The notes under the pieces were generated by a model. That model saw only the letters and a list, made by a program, of their open reading frames with translations. It did no database searches and was not told where the DNA came from. Shown piece by piece: positions 8,684 to 18,396 of a DNA stretch of 64,000 nucleotides (position 1 is its first letter; every line of letters starts with the position of its first letter). Origin of the DNA: Mucilaginibacter sp. SMC90 (GTDB taxonomy: Bacteria > Bacteroidota > Bacteroidia > Sphingobacteriales > Sphingobacteriaceae); contig NZ_CP094527.1 in assembly GCF_022811725.1 (NCBI RefSeq), positions 2,976,001 through 3,040,000 of the forward strand, read 5' to 3'. The position numbers and the translations under genes were made by a program.

Positions 8684-11356
8684 ATGACAACAACCCGTTC
8701 GGCAGGCAGATCTGCATTGTTTAAATTTTCATTAGTGTTATCAATCATTGCTTCAGGCGTTTATCAGAACGCGGAGGCGCAAACCGGTTATGAGCTTAAT
8801 AGCGGCTGGAAATGCACCTCAATGAATAGTGTTAAGGATAACGGCGCAACTATATCCCAACCAAATTACGATTTGGCTACCTGGAACCCTGCAGTTGTTC
8901 CCGGCACTGTGCTTACAACCCAAGTTGCTAATAAACAAGTGCCCGACCCTTTTTACGGCATGAACAATGAAAAGATCCCTGACATTTACAAAGTAGGCCG
9001 TGATTATTATACCTATTGGTTTGCTAAGGATTTTAAGGAAGTTGCACCAACAGGCAGCAATCAAACATACCTTAACTTTCGTGGTGTAAATTACAGTTGT
9101 GATGTTTTCCTGAACGGGCACAAATTAAACAACAAACTGCACAAAGGCATGTTTTTGCGTCAGAGCTATAACATTACCAAATGGCTGAGCAAAAATGGCA
9201 ATAACCGTTTGGCTGTAGTTGTTTACCCTCCAGATGTTGTTGGTAACCCTAACGGAGGTCAGGGCGGCGATGGTACCATTGCCCGTGGTGTAGGCATTCA
9301 ATATACAGCAGGCTGGGACTGGATCCAACCTATTCGTGACCGTAATACCGGCATCTGGGATAAGGTAACTATTGAACATACCGGCGCTGTGGTTATTAAA
9401 GATCCGCATGTAATTACGCTGGTTCCGGGCATCCGCCAGCCGGAAGGCGCACAGCAGCCTGCTATTGTACAGGTATCTGCTGAAGTTGAAAATGCTACAG
9501 GTGCTGCTGTGAGCGGTACTTTGCAGTATAACTTAGATGGTAAACTGGTATCTCAGCCTGTTACCCTGAAAGCCAACTCAAAACAGGAAGTTAAACTGGC
9601 CGATTACAGCCTGAAAAACCCTAAGCTTTGGTGGCCAAATGGCTACGGTCCGCAAAATTTGTATAAGCTTAATTTGCAGTTTGTAGCCGGAGGTAAAGTA
9701 TCCGACCAAAAAAATATTGAAGTTGGTGTACGCCAGATCACTACCGAATGGAATAACAAAACTGAAAGCCGCCAGGTTAATGTGAACGGCCAAAAGGTAT
9801 TTATTAAAGGCGGTAACTGGATCATATCTGATCAGATGCTGCGCTTTACCGATGCCCGTTATGATGCCGAAGTTCGTTTTCACCGTGATATGAACCTGAA
9901 CCTGATCCGGGTTTGGGGTGGTGCGTTGATTGAACGTCCTGAGTTTTATGAAGCTTGCGATAAATACGGTATGCTGGTTTTCCAGGATATGTGGGGTTCG
10001 GGTGATTGTAATGGTCGCTGGATCGATCCAATGAAAGCTGATGACCAATGGACCCGCCGTAAATATCCTGATGATCATGATTTGTATCTAAAATCAGTTG
10101 CCGATCAGGTTAAACTGGTACGTAACTTCCCGTCGCTGGCTATCTGGTGCGGAGGTAACGAGATTACACCTCCCGAAGATATTTTTGCAGCCCTGCGTGA
10201 TACCATTATGCCTAAGCTGGATAATACCCGTTGGTTTATCCCGTATTCAAACTCCGAAGAAATGTCGCGTAATGTGCAGGGTGGCAATGGCGACGGCCCT
10301 TACGGTATCCAAAGCCTTGCAACTTTTTGGGATTATAGAACTTATCCGTTCAACTCGGAAGTAGGTTCGGTTGGTGTAAGCGATTATGAATCGTTAAAGC
10401 GCTTTATCCCTGCCGAAAACATGGTTCTTCCTCAATATGATGCCTCAACCGGGAAAACAACAATGGATCCTGTTTGGGATTATCATAAATATATTGGTTA
10501 TGATGGCTCTATTGATAAATATGGCAAGGCCAAAAATGTAGAGGACTTTGCAACCAAGGCTCAACTGGTAAATTATGATCAGTACCGTGGCCTCATGGAA
10601 GGCTTTAGCTCGCACATGTGGGATTGGTACACCGGTACCATCATCTGGAAAACTCAAAACCCATGGACAGCCATGCGCGGCCAGATGTATGATTATTATC
10701 TTGACCCTAACGCCTGCCTTTACGGTTTACATAATGGCAGCGAGCCTTTGCACATCATGTACAATCAAAGCGATGGCATGGTGATGGTGGCTAATAATAC
10801 CTTTAAAACGCATAGCAATATGCTGCTGGTAGCCAAAACTTATGATATGGACGGCAAAGAAAAGGTATTAACGCAGGTTTTTGCCGATGTAACGCCTACC
10901 ACAACCAAGCGCTATCTATCGCTGAAAAAAGAAATTGAGAAAGAAGCTAAAGACAAAGGGATATTCCTTTGCCTGCAATTGCTTAAATCTGATAAAGAAG
11001 TGATCAGCGAAAATATCTACTGGTTGCCCGATGCCAATGGTGATTTTTCGGGTCTGCAAAAAATGCCTGCCGGTAATTTGGGTGCCACGGCCAAATACCT
11101 AAAAAATGGCAAGGTTGAAGTGACCCTGACAAATGAAGGAAACGGTGCTTTGGCATTTTTTAACCGTTTGTCATTAGTTAATGCTGATAGCAAACAACGG
11201 ATCCTTCCGGCGTTTTACAGTGATAACTACGTAACGGTATTACCTGGCCAAACCAAAAAAGTGGTTATCGACCACAATCCTGGCGCTGATAAAAACCTTG
11301 CTGTAACCATCGGCGGCTGGAATGTAGCTGAAAGAACTATATCTATCGACAAATAA
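8684..11356 (+). CDS. Glycoside hydrolase family 2, beta-mannosidase / exo-beta-glucosaminidase type
   Basis: Exported GH2 exo-enzyme of 890 residues. Seen: a signal peptide (about 1-33, ending NAEAQ), an N-terminal sugar-binding jelly roll (about 40-230, YLNFRGVNYSCDVFLNG), an Ig-like domain (about 240-350), and the catalytic barrel with NLIRVWGGALIERPEFYEACD, acid/base Glu493 in WCGGNEITPPED, and nucleophile Glu559 in FNSEVGSVG. In the family this lineage contains beta-mannosidases, mannosylglycoprotein endo-beta-mannosidases and exo-beta-D-glucosaminidases; sequence reading alone cannot separate them. Next to GH20, GH29 and GH92, cleavage of the Man-beta-1,4-GlcNAc core of N-glycans is the most economical inference. 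The GH20 gene begins 13 bases after the stop, so the two are co-transcribed. Confidence 0.92.
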   Translation: MTTTRSAGRSALFKFSLVLSIIASGVYQNAEAQTGYELNSGWKCTSMNSVKDNGATISQPNYDLATWNPAVVPGTVLTTQVANKQVPDPFYGMNNEKIPDIYKVGRDYYTYWFAKDFKEVAPTGSNQTYLNFRGVNYSCDVFLNGHKLNNKLHKGMFLRQSYNITKWLSKNGNNRLAVVVYPPDVVGNPNGGQGGDGTIARGVGIQYTAGWDWIQPIRDRNTGIWDKVTIEHTGAVVIKDPHVITLVPGIRQPEGAQQPAIVQVSAEVENATGAAVSGTLQYNLDGKLVSQPVTLKANSKQEVKLADYSLKNPKLWWPNGYGPQNLYKLNLQFVAGGKVSDQKNIEVGVRQITTEWNNKTESRQVNVNGQKVFIKGGNWIISDQMLRFTDARYDAEVRFHRDMNLNLIRVWGGALIERPEFYEACDKYGMLVFQDMWGSGDCNGRWIDPMKADDQWTRRKYPDDHDLYLKSVADQVKLVRNFPSLAIWCGGNEITPPEDIFAALRDTIMPKLDNTRWFIPYSNSEEMSRNVQGGNGDGPYGIQSLATFWDYRTYPFNSEVGSVGVSDYESLKRFIPAENMVLPQYDASTGKTTMDPVWDYHKYIGYDGSIDKYGKAKNVEDFATKAQLVNYDQYRGLMEGFSSHMWDWYTGTIIWKTQNPWTAMRGQMYDYYLDPNACLYGLHNGSEPLHIMYNQSDGMVMVANNTFKTHSNMLLVAKTYDMDGKEKVLTQVFADVTPTTTKRYLSLKKEIEKEAKDKGIFLCLQLLKSDKEVISENIYWLPDANGDFSGLQKMPAGNLGATAKYLKNGKVEVTLTNEGNGALAFFNRLSLVNADSKQRILPAFYSDNYVTVLPGQTKKVVIDHNPGADKNLAVTIGGWNVAERTISIDK

Positions 11357-11369
11357 CAAACAGAAGAGA

Positions 11370-13664
11370 ATGAAAAGTATTTCAAAATATTTGTCGGTGG
11401 CGGCGTTAATGCTTACCTGTGTTGGTGGCGCTACTGCCCAGGAAACAGCGGCAAAATTTCCGTTGATCCCATATCCCGCGCAGTTAACTGCAGGCGAAGG
11501 CTCGTTTATAATCAACGTGCAAACCGGAATTGTAACCTCCAATGCTTTTAATACGGAAGCTTATGCCCTGAAAGATCTGCTTCGTAAAGGCTTAGGTAAA
11601 CCTGTTGACGTGAGCAAGGTAAAAAAGGCGCATGCCATTAACCTGGTTTATGATGCAAGCATAACCACTCCCGAAGCTTACCGCATGAGCGTTACTAAAG
11701 AGCAGGTTGTAATTCGTGCAAAAGACCCTGCCGGTGTGTTCCACGCGGTAGAAACTATCCGTCAATTATTGCCGGTTGGTATTGAAGCCGGTATTGTGCA
11801 AAAGCAGCTTTCGTTGCCTGTTGTGGTTATTGATGACGCACCGGTTTACGAATGGCGCGGGATGCACCTTGACGTATCGAGGCACTTCTTTTCTGTTAGC
11901 TACCTGAAAAAGTTTATCGACAGGATGGCCTTGTACAAGATGAACAAGCTGCACCTGCACTTAACCGACGACCAGGGCTGGCGCATCGAAATAAAAAAAT
12001 ATCCACTGCTTACTGAAGCCGGTGCGTGGCGCACTTTCAACAACCAGGATTCGGCGTGTATGAAAAAAGCTAAGGATAATCCGGATTTTGTGATTGATAA
12101 AGAGCATATCATCCAAAAAAACGGTAAAACCATGTACGGCGGTTTTTATACCCAGGAGGAAATGAAAGGCGTTGTGGCTTATGCAGCAGCACGTCACATC
12201 GATATTGTTCCTGAAATTGATATGCCGGGGCATATGATGGCAGCCATCAACTCGTACCCGTTTTTAACCTGCGATGGCGAAAACAAATGGGGCGACCTGT
12301 TTACCAAACCTATCTGCCCTTGCAACGAAACAACCTTCGAGTTTGCCGAGAATGTATTCAGCGAGATCATGCAGATCTTCCCGTCTAAATACATTCACAT
12401 TGGCGGTGACGAGGTTGACCGTACCAATTGGGGTAAATCGGATGCCTGTAAAGCCTTAATGGCCAAAGAAGGTATCAAAGATTTGGCTGGCTTGCATAGC
12501 TATTTCATTAACCGCATGGAGAAATTCTTTAACTCCAAAGGCCGTAAGCTGATTGGTTGGGATGAAGTAATTGAGGGTGGCATCAGTCCGACGGCTATTA
12601 TTATGTACTGGCGTACCTGGGTGCCTGACGCGCCGGTAAAGGCTGTAAAGAACGGCAACACCGTGATCATGACACCGGGCGAACCGCTTTATTTTGATAA
12701 CCAACCCGATCAGTATTCGATAAGCAAGGTTTATCATTTTAACCCTGTGCCTAAAGTACTGAATGCCGAAGAAGCGAAATCGATCATCGGCGCACAGGCT
12801 AACCTCTGGTCGGAAATGATCCCTTCTGAAAAACGTGCTGATTACATGTACATGCCGCGTTTAACCGCTTTATCTGAAATGCTGTGGACACACAAGGAAG
12901 GTGAATATGATTCATACCTTAAACGTTTGACTGAGCAGTACAAAAGGATGGACGCCCTGAAGATCAACTATCGCCTGCCTGATCTGCCTAATTTGCTCAA
13001 TGAATATGTGTTTACAAATGAAGGTAAACTGAGCATAGCATCTCCGCTATCAAGCCTTACCATTCGTTATACTACCGATGGCACTTTGCCGGATGTTAAA
13101 TCACCGGTATTGCCATCACAGTTAACAATCACTAAGTCAGAACTGGTAAGGGTTGCCGCATTTACCCCGGCTGGTACCCGTGGCGATGTTTACAACCTGA
13201 ACTATACGCAACAACAAATGCTTGGTCCGGTAAAAATTGCCCCGCCAAAACCTGGTTTAAATGCCACTTACTATAAAGCGTTTTTTAAACAAACGGCTTT
13301 AATGAAGGATGCTAAAGTTGACAGCACATTTACAACCGATAAAATTGAGGTGCCTTCAACAGTAAAAGCCCCATCATTTGGTATCACTTACAAAGGCTAT
13401 ATCGATGTGCCAACCGATGGTATTTACAGCTTTTATTTAACCTGCGATGACGGCGGTATGCTGTACATTGGCGACAAGGTTGTTGTAAATAATGACGGTA
13501 ACCACTCGGCTCAGGAACGTAGCGGACAGGTTGCACTAAAAATGGGTGCGCATCCGTTTAAGCTTGATTTTATTGAAGGTGGTGGCGGCTTTAAGCTGTT
13601 GTTGAAATATAGTGTTAATGGCTCGGCCCCGCAGGATGTGCCGTCCTCATGGTTCAAAAACTAA
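11370..13664 (+). CDS. Beta-N-acetylhexosaminidase, GH20, with chitobiase-C and PA14 domains
   Basis: Exported exo-hexosaminidase of 764 residues acting on terminal beta-GlcNAc or GalNAc. Seen: a signal peptide (about 1-24), the GH20b N-terminal domain (about 27-150), and the catalytic barrel with WRGMHLDVSRHFF, KMNKLHLHLTDDQGWRIEI and the catalytic pair Asp347-Glu348 in HIGGDEVD. A chitobiase/hexosaminidase C-terminal domain follows at about 545-610 (IRYTTDGTLPDVKSP), then a PA14 domain at about 630-764 (YSFYLTCDDGGMLYIGD), which in this family is a likely carbohydrate-binding module. The Asp-Glu pair implies substrate-assisted catalysis through the acetamido group. The next gene begins 9 bases after the stop. 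Confidence 0.95.
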   Translation: MKSISKYLSVAALMLTCVGGATAQETAAKFPLIPYPAQLTAGEGSFIINVQTGIVTSNAFNTEAYALKDLLRKGLGKPVDVSKVKKAHAINLVYDASITTPEAYRMSVTKEQVVIRAKDPAGVFHAVETIRQLLPVGIEAGIVQKQLSLPVVVIDDAPVYEWRGMHLDVSRHFFSVSYLKKFIDRMALYKMNKLHLHLTDDQGWRIEIKKYPLLTEAGAWRTFNNQDSACMKKAKDNPDFVIDKEHIIQKNGKTMYGGFYTQEEMKGVVAYAAARHIDIVPEIDMPGHMMAAINSYPFLTCDGENKWGDLFTKPICPCNETTFEFAENVFSEIMQIFPSKYIHIGGDEVDRTNWGKSDACKALMAKEGIKDLAGLHSYFINRMEKFFNSKGRKLIGWDEVIEGGISPTAIIMYWRTWVPDAPVKAVKNGNTVIMTPGEPLYFDNQPDQYSISKVYHFNPVPKVLNAEEAKSIIGAQANLWSEMIPSEKRADYMYMPRLTALSEMLWTHKEGEYDSYLKRLTEQYKRMDALKINYRLPDLPNLLNEYVFTNEGKLSIASPLSSLTIRYTTDGTLPDVKSPVLPSQLTITKSELVRVAAFTPAGTRGDVYNLNYTQQQMLGPVKIAPPKPGLNATYYKAFFKQTALMKDAKVDSTFTTDKIEVPSTVKAPSFGITYKGYIDVPTDGIYSFYLTCDDGGMLYIGDKVVVNNDGNHSAQERSGQVALKMGAHPFKLDFIEGGGGFKLLLKYSVNGSAPQDVPSSWFKN

Positions 13665-13673
13665 TAACCAATT

Positions 13674-15791
13674 ATGAAGAAATTTACAGGCATAGCCTTA
13701 TTGTTACTAATGGCCGGCTTAAATGGCTTTAGTCAAACTGCGCCTAAGCCATACGGTGCATTGCCCACGCAGGGGCAGCTCAACTGGCAGGAGACCGGTA
13801 TGTATTGCATTATCCACTATGGTGTTGATACGTATACCAACAAAGAGTGGGGCTACGGCGACGAAGACCCGAAGATCTTTAATCCATCACAATTCAGCGC
13901 GTTGCAGATCGTAGCCGCCGCAAAGGCCGGTGGCTTTAAAGGTGTGGTAGTGGTTGCCAAGCACCACGATGGTTTTTGTATCTGGCCTACCAAAACTACT
14001 GAACATAATATCAGCAAAAGCCCCTACAAAAACGGTAAGGGCGATATGCTGAAAGAGTACCGTGAGGCTTGCGATAAGCTGGGCATGAAACTGGGTGTTT
14101 ATTGCTCACCATGGGACAGGAACAATCCAAACTACGGCACCGCCGAATATGTAAAGATCTATCGCGAACAGCTGAAAGAGCTGTACACCAACTATGGTCC
14201 GCTGTTTATTTCATGGCATGATGGTGCCAATGGTGGTGATGGCTATTACGGTGGCAAACACGAAGTAAGGAAAATTGACCGCTCTACCTATTACGGTTGG
14301 GATACTACCTGGGCCATTACCCGTAAGCTGCAACCCAATGCCGTATTGTTTGGCGATGTTGGCCCCGATGTGCGTTGGGTAGGCAACGAGGAAGGCCATG
14401 CAGGCGAAACCTGCTGGGCTACCTATACACCTCATGCACCGGATGAAGGAAAAATCCCGGCTAACGGTTATGTAAAAGATTACGAAGGCACAGAGGGTAC
14501 CCGTAACGGTAAATACTGGATGCCTGCAGAATGCGACGTGTCATTGCGCCCCGGATGGTTTTATCATAAGACACAGGATGAAGGTGTAAAGTCGCCATAT
14601 ACTTTGCTCGATCTTTACTACAAAAGTGTAGGTCGCGGCGCAGCGCTTGATCTGGGTTTATCGCCCGATACGCGTGGTATTGTTAACGAGATAGATGTTA
14701 AAGCATTAACTGAGTTTGGTAACCTGCTGAAACAAACCTTCGCGGTTAACCTGGCAAAGGGTGCTACACTTACTGCAAGTAATGTACGCGGCGGTAACAA
14801 AGCCAAATTCGGTCCGCAGTTTTTAGTGGATGACAACCGTTACAGCTATTGGGCTACTGACGATAAAGTAACCACGCCAACTTTAACTATCGATCTGCAT
14901 TCGCCAAAAACATTCAATGTGATTCGCCTGCGCGAAAATATCAAGCTTGGGCAGCGTATTGAAGCTGTAGCTGTTGATGCCTATTTAAATGGTAAATGGG
15001 AGCAGATAGGGGAGGCTACCAGCATTGGCGGCAACAGGCTGATCCGTTTAACACAAAATATAACTGCGGGTAAATTAAGGTTGAGGATCACCGCATCGCC
15101 GGTGGCTATTGCTTTGAGCGATTTTGGTATCTATAAAGAACCTGTGCACTTAACAGCGCCAAAAGTTTCCCGCAACAAAAAAGGCGAAGTAAGCATCACC
15201 ACCGAAGCTCCGGTGAGTGCTATCCATTATACGCTTGACGGACATGAGCCTACTTTGAGCTCGCCTGTTTACAGCAAGCCATTTACATTGAACGAAGGCG
15301 GGGTGGTTAAGGCCCGTAGTTTTGAGGGTAAGGATCAGCAAAGCGAAAGCACTTATGTTTCTTTTGGATACGCTAAAACCGACTGGAAGGTACTGGATGC
15401 TACAGCCGCTAACGACGGCTGGGGAAAAACAGAAAACGCTTTTGATGAAAATACCGGTAGCCTTTACAGCACGCTGAAAAAAGAAGATGCGCAATTCCCG
15501 CAGCAGATCAGCGTTGATCTGGGTAAAGAGCAAAAGATAAAAGCATTCGGCTATTTACCAAGGCAGGACAAACAGGCCGACGGTATAGTGGACAGCTATG
15601 TGTTTTACGTTAGTAAAGATGGCAAAGCCTGGGAAAAGGTAGCTTCGGGCGAATTTGCCAACATCAAATCGAACCCTATTGAGCAGCCCGTTGTATTAAA
15701 ACAGGAAGTATCAGCAAGGTATTTTAAATTTGAAGCCGCACATGTAATTGCAGGGAATGGAATTACAGTGGCCGAATTAAGCGTATATTAA
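13674..15791 (+). CDS. Alpha-L-fucosidase, GH29 subfamily B type, with two F5/8C domains
   Basis: Exported fucosidase of 705 residues. Seen: a signal peptide (1-21); the catalytic domain (about 25-355) with IIHYGVDTYTNKEWGYGDED, AKHHDGFCIWP and a nucleophile candidate Asp183 in ISWHDGAN; an F5/8 type C (CBM32-like) domain at about 360-490; a chitobiase-type domain at about 495-555 (IHYTLDGHEPTLSSPVYSKP); and a second F5/8C domain at about 565-705. The TYTNKEWGYGDEDP stretch is typical of the GH29-B group, which prefers alpha-1,3/1,4-linked fucose on branched GlcNAc, as in Lewis structures. It therefore probably complements, not duplicates, the GH29 at 7035. It sits between GH20 (9 bases) and GH92 (67 bases). 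Confidence 0.93.
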   Translation: MKKFTGIALLLLMAGLNGFSQTAPKPYGALPTQGQLNWQETGMYCIIHYGVDTYTNKEWGYGDEDPKIFNPSQFSALQIVAAAKAGGFKGVVVVAKHHDGFCIWPTKTTEHNISKSPYKNGKGDMLKEYREACDKLGMKLGVYCSPWDRNNPNYGTAEYVKIYREQLKELYTNYGPLFISWHDGANGGDGYYGGKHEVRKIDRSTYYGWDTTWAITRKLQPNAVLFGDVGPDVRWVGNEEGHAGETCWATYTPHAPDEGKIPANGYVKDYEGTEGTRNGKYWMPAECDVSLRPGWFYHKTQDEGVKSPYTLLDLYYKSVGRGAALDLGLSPDTRGIVNEIDVKALTEFGNLLKQTFAVNLAKGATLTASNVRGGNKAKFGPQFLVDDNRYSYWATDDKVTTPTLTIDLHSPKTFNVIRLRENIKLGQRIEAVAVDAYLNGKWEQIGEATSIGGNRLIRLTQNITAGKLRLRITASPVAIALSDFGIYKEPVHLTAPKVSRNKKGEVSITTEAPVSAIHYTLDGHEPTLSSPVYSKPFTLNEGGVVKARSFEGKDQQSESTYVSFGYAKTDWKVLDATAANDGWGKTENAFDENTGSLYSTLKKEDAQFPQQISVDLGKEQKIKAFGYLPRQDKQADGIVDSYVFYVSKDGKAWEKVASGEFANIKSNPIEQPVVLKQEVSARYFKFEAAHVIAGNGITVAELSVY

Positions 15792-15858
15792 TAATCTATT
15801 AAGTATTGAAGTTTACTTTGCAGGCAATATAAACCTCAATACGTCATTTAAATAAAGA

Positions 15859-18135
15859 ATGAAAAAACAACTCGTTTTGGCCGGTTTACTGGCCCTGGTT
15901 AATTTAAGCTCCCAGGCACAAAGGCACCAATCGCAGCCTATGAAAAAGGCAGCTGGTTTAACCCAATATGTCGATCCGTACATCGGTACCGGTTTCCATG
16001 GTCACGTTTTTGTGGGTGCCAGTGTGCCATTCGGCGCGGTGCAGTTAGGCCCAACCAATATTTCTGAAGGCTGGGACTGGTGCTCAGGCTACCACATTTC
16101 TGACTCAACTATCATCGGCTTTCAGCATACTCACCTAAGTGGTACGGGTATTGGCGATTTAGGTGATATCTCTTTTATGCCAACAACCGGCCCGATCAAT
16201 GTATACAAAGGAACAGTTAAAGATCAAAAGAGTGGTTACGTATCACTATTCAGCCATAAGGATGAGGTTGTGAAACCCGGTTACTATAAGGTTATACTCA
16301 AGAAATACGATATCGGCGTTGAACTTACCGCCAGTACCCGTGTTGGGATGCATAAATACACTTTCCCTGCAACAAAAGATGCTCACATCCTCGTCGATTT
16401 GCAGGAAGGCATAGGCTGGGACAGGCCAATGGAAACCTATATTAAACAGGTAGATCAAAATACCATTTGTGGTTATCGTTTTTCAAAAGGCTGGGCAAAT
16501 GATCAACGTATTTATTTTACAGCGGTGTTTTCAAAGCCTATTAAAACATTTAATGTTTATGATAGTACCGCCAGCGCAAAAGGTACCGAGCTTAAAGGTG
16601 TAAAAGTAAAAGGTGTTATCAGCTTTGCTACCACCAAAGGCGAAGTTGTTTATGCTAAAGTTGGTATCTCACCGGTGAGCGCGAAGAATGCCCTGCTTAA
16701 TATCGAAACTGAGATACCAGGATGGGATTTCAATAAAGTGGTTGCCGATGCTGATGCTGCCTGGAACAAACAGTTTCAGAAAATTGTGATCAAGGCCGAT
16801 TCATTATCGCAGATGAAGAAGTTTTATACCGCTTTTTATCATACCATGATAGCGCCATCTATCTTTAACGATGTGAACGGCGAATACTGGGGAACCGATA
16901 AAAAAGTACACAAGAACGAAGGTTTCAACAACGTAACTACGTTTTCGTTATGGGATACCTACAGGTCAAATAACCCGCTGTCAACCATTATCCACCCGGA
17001 GCATGTGAACGATATGATCAACTCTATGCTGGCCATTTATCAGCAGCAGGGTAGTTTACCAGTTTGGCATTTAATGGCTAACGAAACCAATTGTATGGTG
17101 GGTTACAGCGCAGTACCGGTTGTTGCCGATGCTTTGTTAAAAGGTTACAAAGGCTTCGATGCTAATTTAGCATACGAGGCCATGAAAACCACAGCAATGG
17201 GCGATGATCGCGGTATCAAATACGTAAAAAAATACGGCTATATCCCGGCAGATAGCAGCCGCGAATCGGTTTCGATGGGCCTTGAATATGCCATTGACGA
17301 TTGGAGCCTGGCGCAGGTAGCCAAAAAGTTGGGCAAAACTGAAGATTATGCTTATTTCAGCAAGCGTGGTGCCTACTACAAAAACTATTACGACGCGAAA
17401 GCAGGCTTTATGCGTGGCCGTTTATCGCAGGATGCATGGCGTACTCCGTATAGCCCATTCATTTCTATCCATGAAACCGGCGACTTTACCGAAGGTAACG
17501 GCTGGCAGTATACCTTCCTTGTTCCGCAGGATGTGGAAGGTTTGATAGATATGCTGGGCGGCGTTGATAAATTCAATACTAAGCTCGATTCGTTATTTAT
17601 TGCGCAGGGCGATATGGGTAAATTTAAATCACCGGATGTGTCAGGTTTGATTGGTCAGTACGCTCACGGCAACGAGCCAAGCCACCCGATGAGTTATTAC
17701 TACGCTTACTCAGGCAAACCATGGAAGACTGCCGAAAAGGTGAGGTTTATCCTGGATGATTTTTACACTGATAAACCGGATGGCATTATTGGTAACGAAG
17801 ACGTAGGGCAGATGTCGGCCTGGTATGTGTTATCGGCGGTTGGTTTTTACCCTGTTAACCCGGCCAACGGTCTGTACGTATTCGGCAGCCCGGTAGTTAA
17901 CGAGGCTACACTCCAATTGCAGGGGAATAAAAAATTTCATGTGGTGGTTAAAAATAATGGACCTAAAAACAAGTATATCCAGGCTATGACGCTTAACGGC
18001 GCTAACTATACCAAAACTTATATTAAACATACCGATGTAATGGCCGGTGGTGAACTGGTAATTACCATGGGCGACAAGCCTGGTACCGTTTGGGGTGTTG
18101 GTGATGCTAATAAGGCAGTTTCGGTGTTAAAGTAA
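15859..18135 (+). CDS. Alpha-mannosidase, GH92
   Basis: Exported, calcium-dependent exo-alpha-mannosidase of 758 residues. Seen: a signal peptide (1-20), the N-terminal beta-sandwich beginning QYVDPYIGTGFHGHVFVGAS, and the (alpha/alpha)6 domain with the GH92 signatures FSLWDTYRSNNPL, TEGNGWQYTF, HGNEPSHPM and GNEDVGQMSAWYVLSAVGFYP. The family uses GNDDxGQMSAW; here the second acidic residue of the pair is kept and the first Asp is Glu. Family members remove alpha-1,2, -1,3, -1,4 or -1,6 mannose; which linkage is used cannot be read here, though the intact motifs suggest a mainstream enzyme. It is the last gene of the plus-strand array, followed by a palindromic repeat and a strong terminator at 18271. 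Confidence 0.95.
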   Translation: MKKQLVLAGLLALVNLSSQAQRHQSQPMKKAAGLTQYVDPYIGTGFHGHVFVGASVPFGAVQLGPTNISEGWDWCSGYHISDSTIIGFQHTHLSGTGIGDLGDISFMPTTGPINVYKGTVKDQKSGYVSLFSHKDEVVKPGYYKVILKKYDIGVELTASTRVGMHKYTFPATKDAHILVDLQEGIGWDRPMETYIKQVDQNTICGYRFSKGWANDQRIYFTAVFSKPIKTFNVYDSTASAKGTELKGVKVKGVISFATTKGEVVYAKVGISPVSAKNALLNIETEIPGWDFNKVVADADAAWNKQFQKIVIKADSLSQMKKFYTAFYHTMIAPSIFNDVNGEYWGTDKKVHKNEGFNNVTTFSLWDTYRSNNPLSTIIHPEHVNDMINSMLAIYQQQGSLPVWHLMANETNCMVGYSAVPVVADALLKGYKGFDANLAYEAMKTTAMGDDRGIKYVKKYGYIPADSSRESVSMGLEYAIDDWSLAQVAKKLGKTEDYAYFSKRGAYYKNYYDAKAGFMRGRLSQDAWRTPYSPFISIHETGDFTEGNGWQYTFLVPQDVEGLIDMLGGVDKFNTKLDSLFIAQGDMGKFKSPDVSGLIGQYAHGNEPSHPMSYYYAYSGKPWKTAEKVRFILDDFYTDKPDGIIGNEDVGQMSAWYVLSAVGFYPVNPANGLYVFGSPVVNEATLQLQGNKKFHVVVKNNGPKNKYIQAMTLNGANYTKTYIKHTDVMAGGELVITMGDKPGTVWGVGDANKAVSVLK

Positions 18136-18162
18136 TTCCCCTGATGAAAGTACGCTTCCCCC

Positions 18163-18261
18163 ATGTCATTGCGAGCGCAGCGCGGCAATCGCACGTAAGC
18201 AGAGCCGTTCTGTACGACCGCCCTGTATAGCATGCGATTGCTTCGTGCCTCGCAATGACAT
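18163..18261. repeat. Palindromic intergenic repeat, family A copy 2 (asymmetric arms)
   Basis: The right arm (ATTGCTTCGTGCCTCGCAATGACAT) matches family A. The left arm begins ATGTCATTGCGAGCGCAGCG, a different variant, so the arms pair imperfectly in the middle. The loop holds AAGCAGAGCCGTTCTGTA plus CCGCCCTGTATAG, shared with copy 1. It lies between the GH92 stop and the terminator. Confidence 0.85.
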
Positions 18262-18270
18262 AATTATATC

Positions 18271-18309
18271 AATAAAAAAGGGATGCCCGTCGGGCATCCC
18301 TTTTTTATT
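18271..18309. terminator. Strong bidirectional hairpin terminator
   Basis: A perfect 19-base stem (AATAAAAAAGGGATGCCCG and its complement) with a one-base centre, GC-rich core and A/T flanks on both sides, which gives a U-tract in either direction. It closes the glycosidase array. Confidence 0.92.
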
Positions 18310-18396
18310 AAAGAGACTTAAGGCAACAATCTAAAATATCCCGATAAGATAAATCCCTAATTAAAACTTAATCTCTCCTCCGCATGTTATCTCCAC

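Noticed and set aside
9578..10078. 166-codon minus-strand frame
   Set aside because: Antisense to the catalytic domain of the GH2 gene; no motif of its own.
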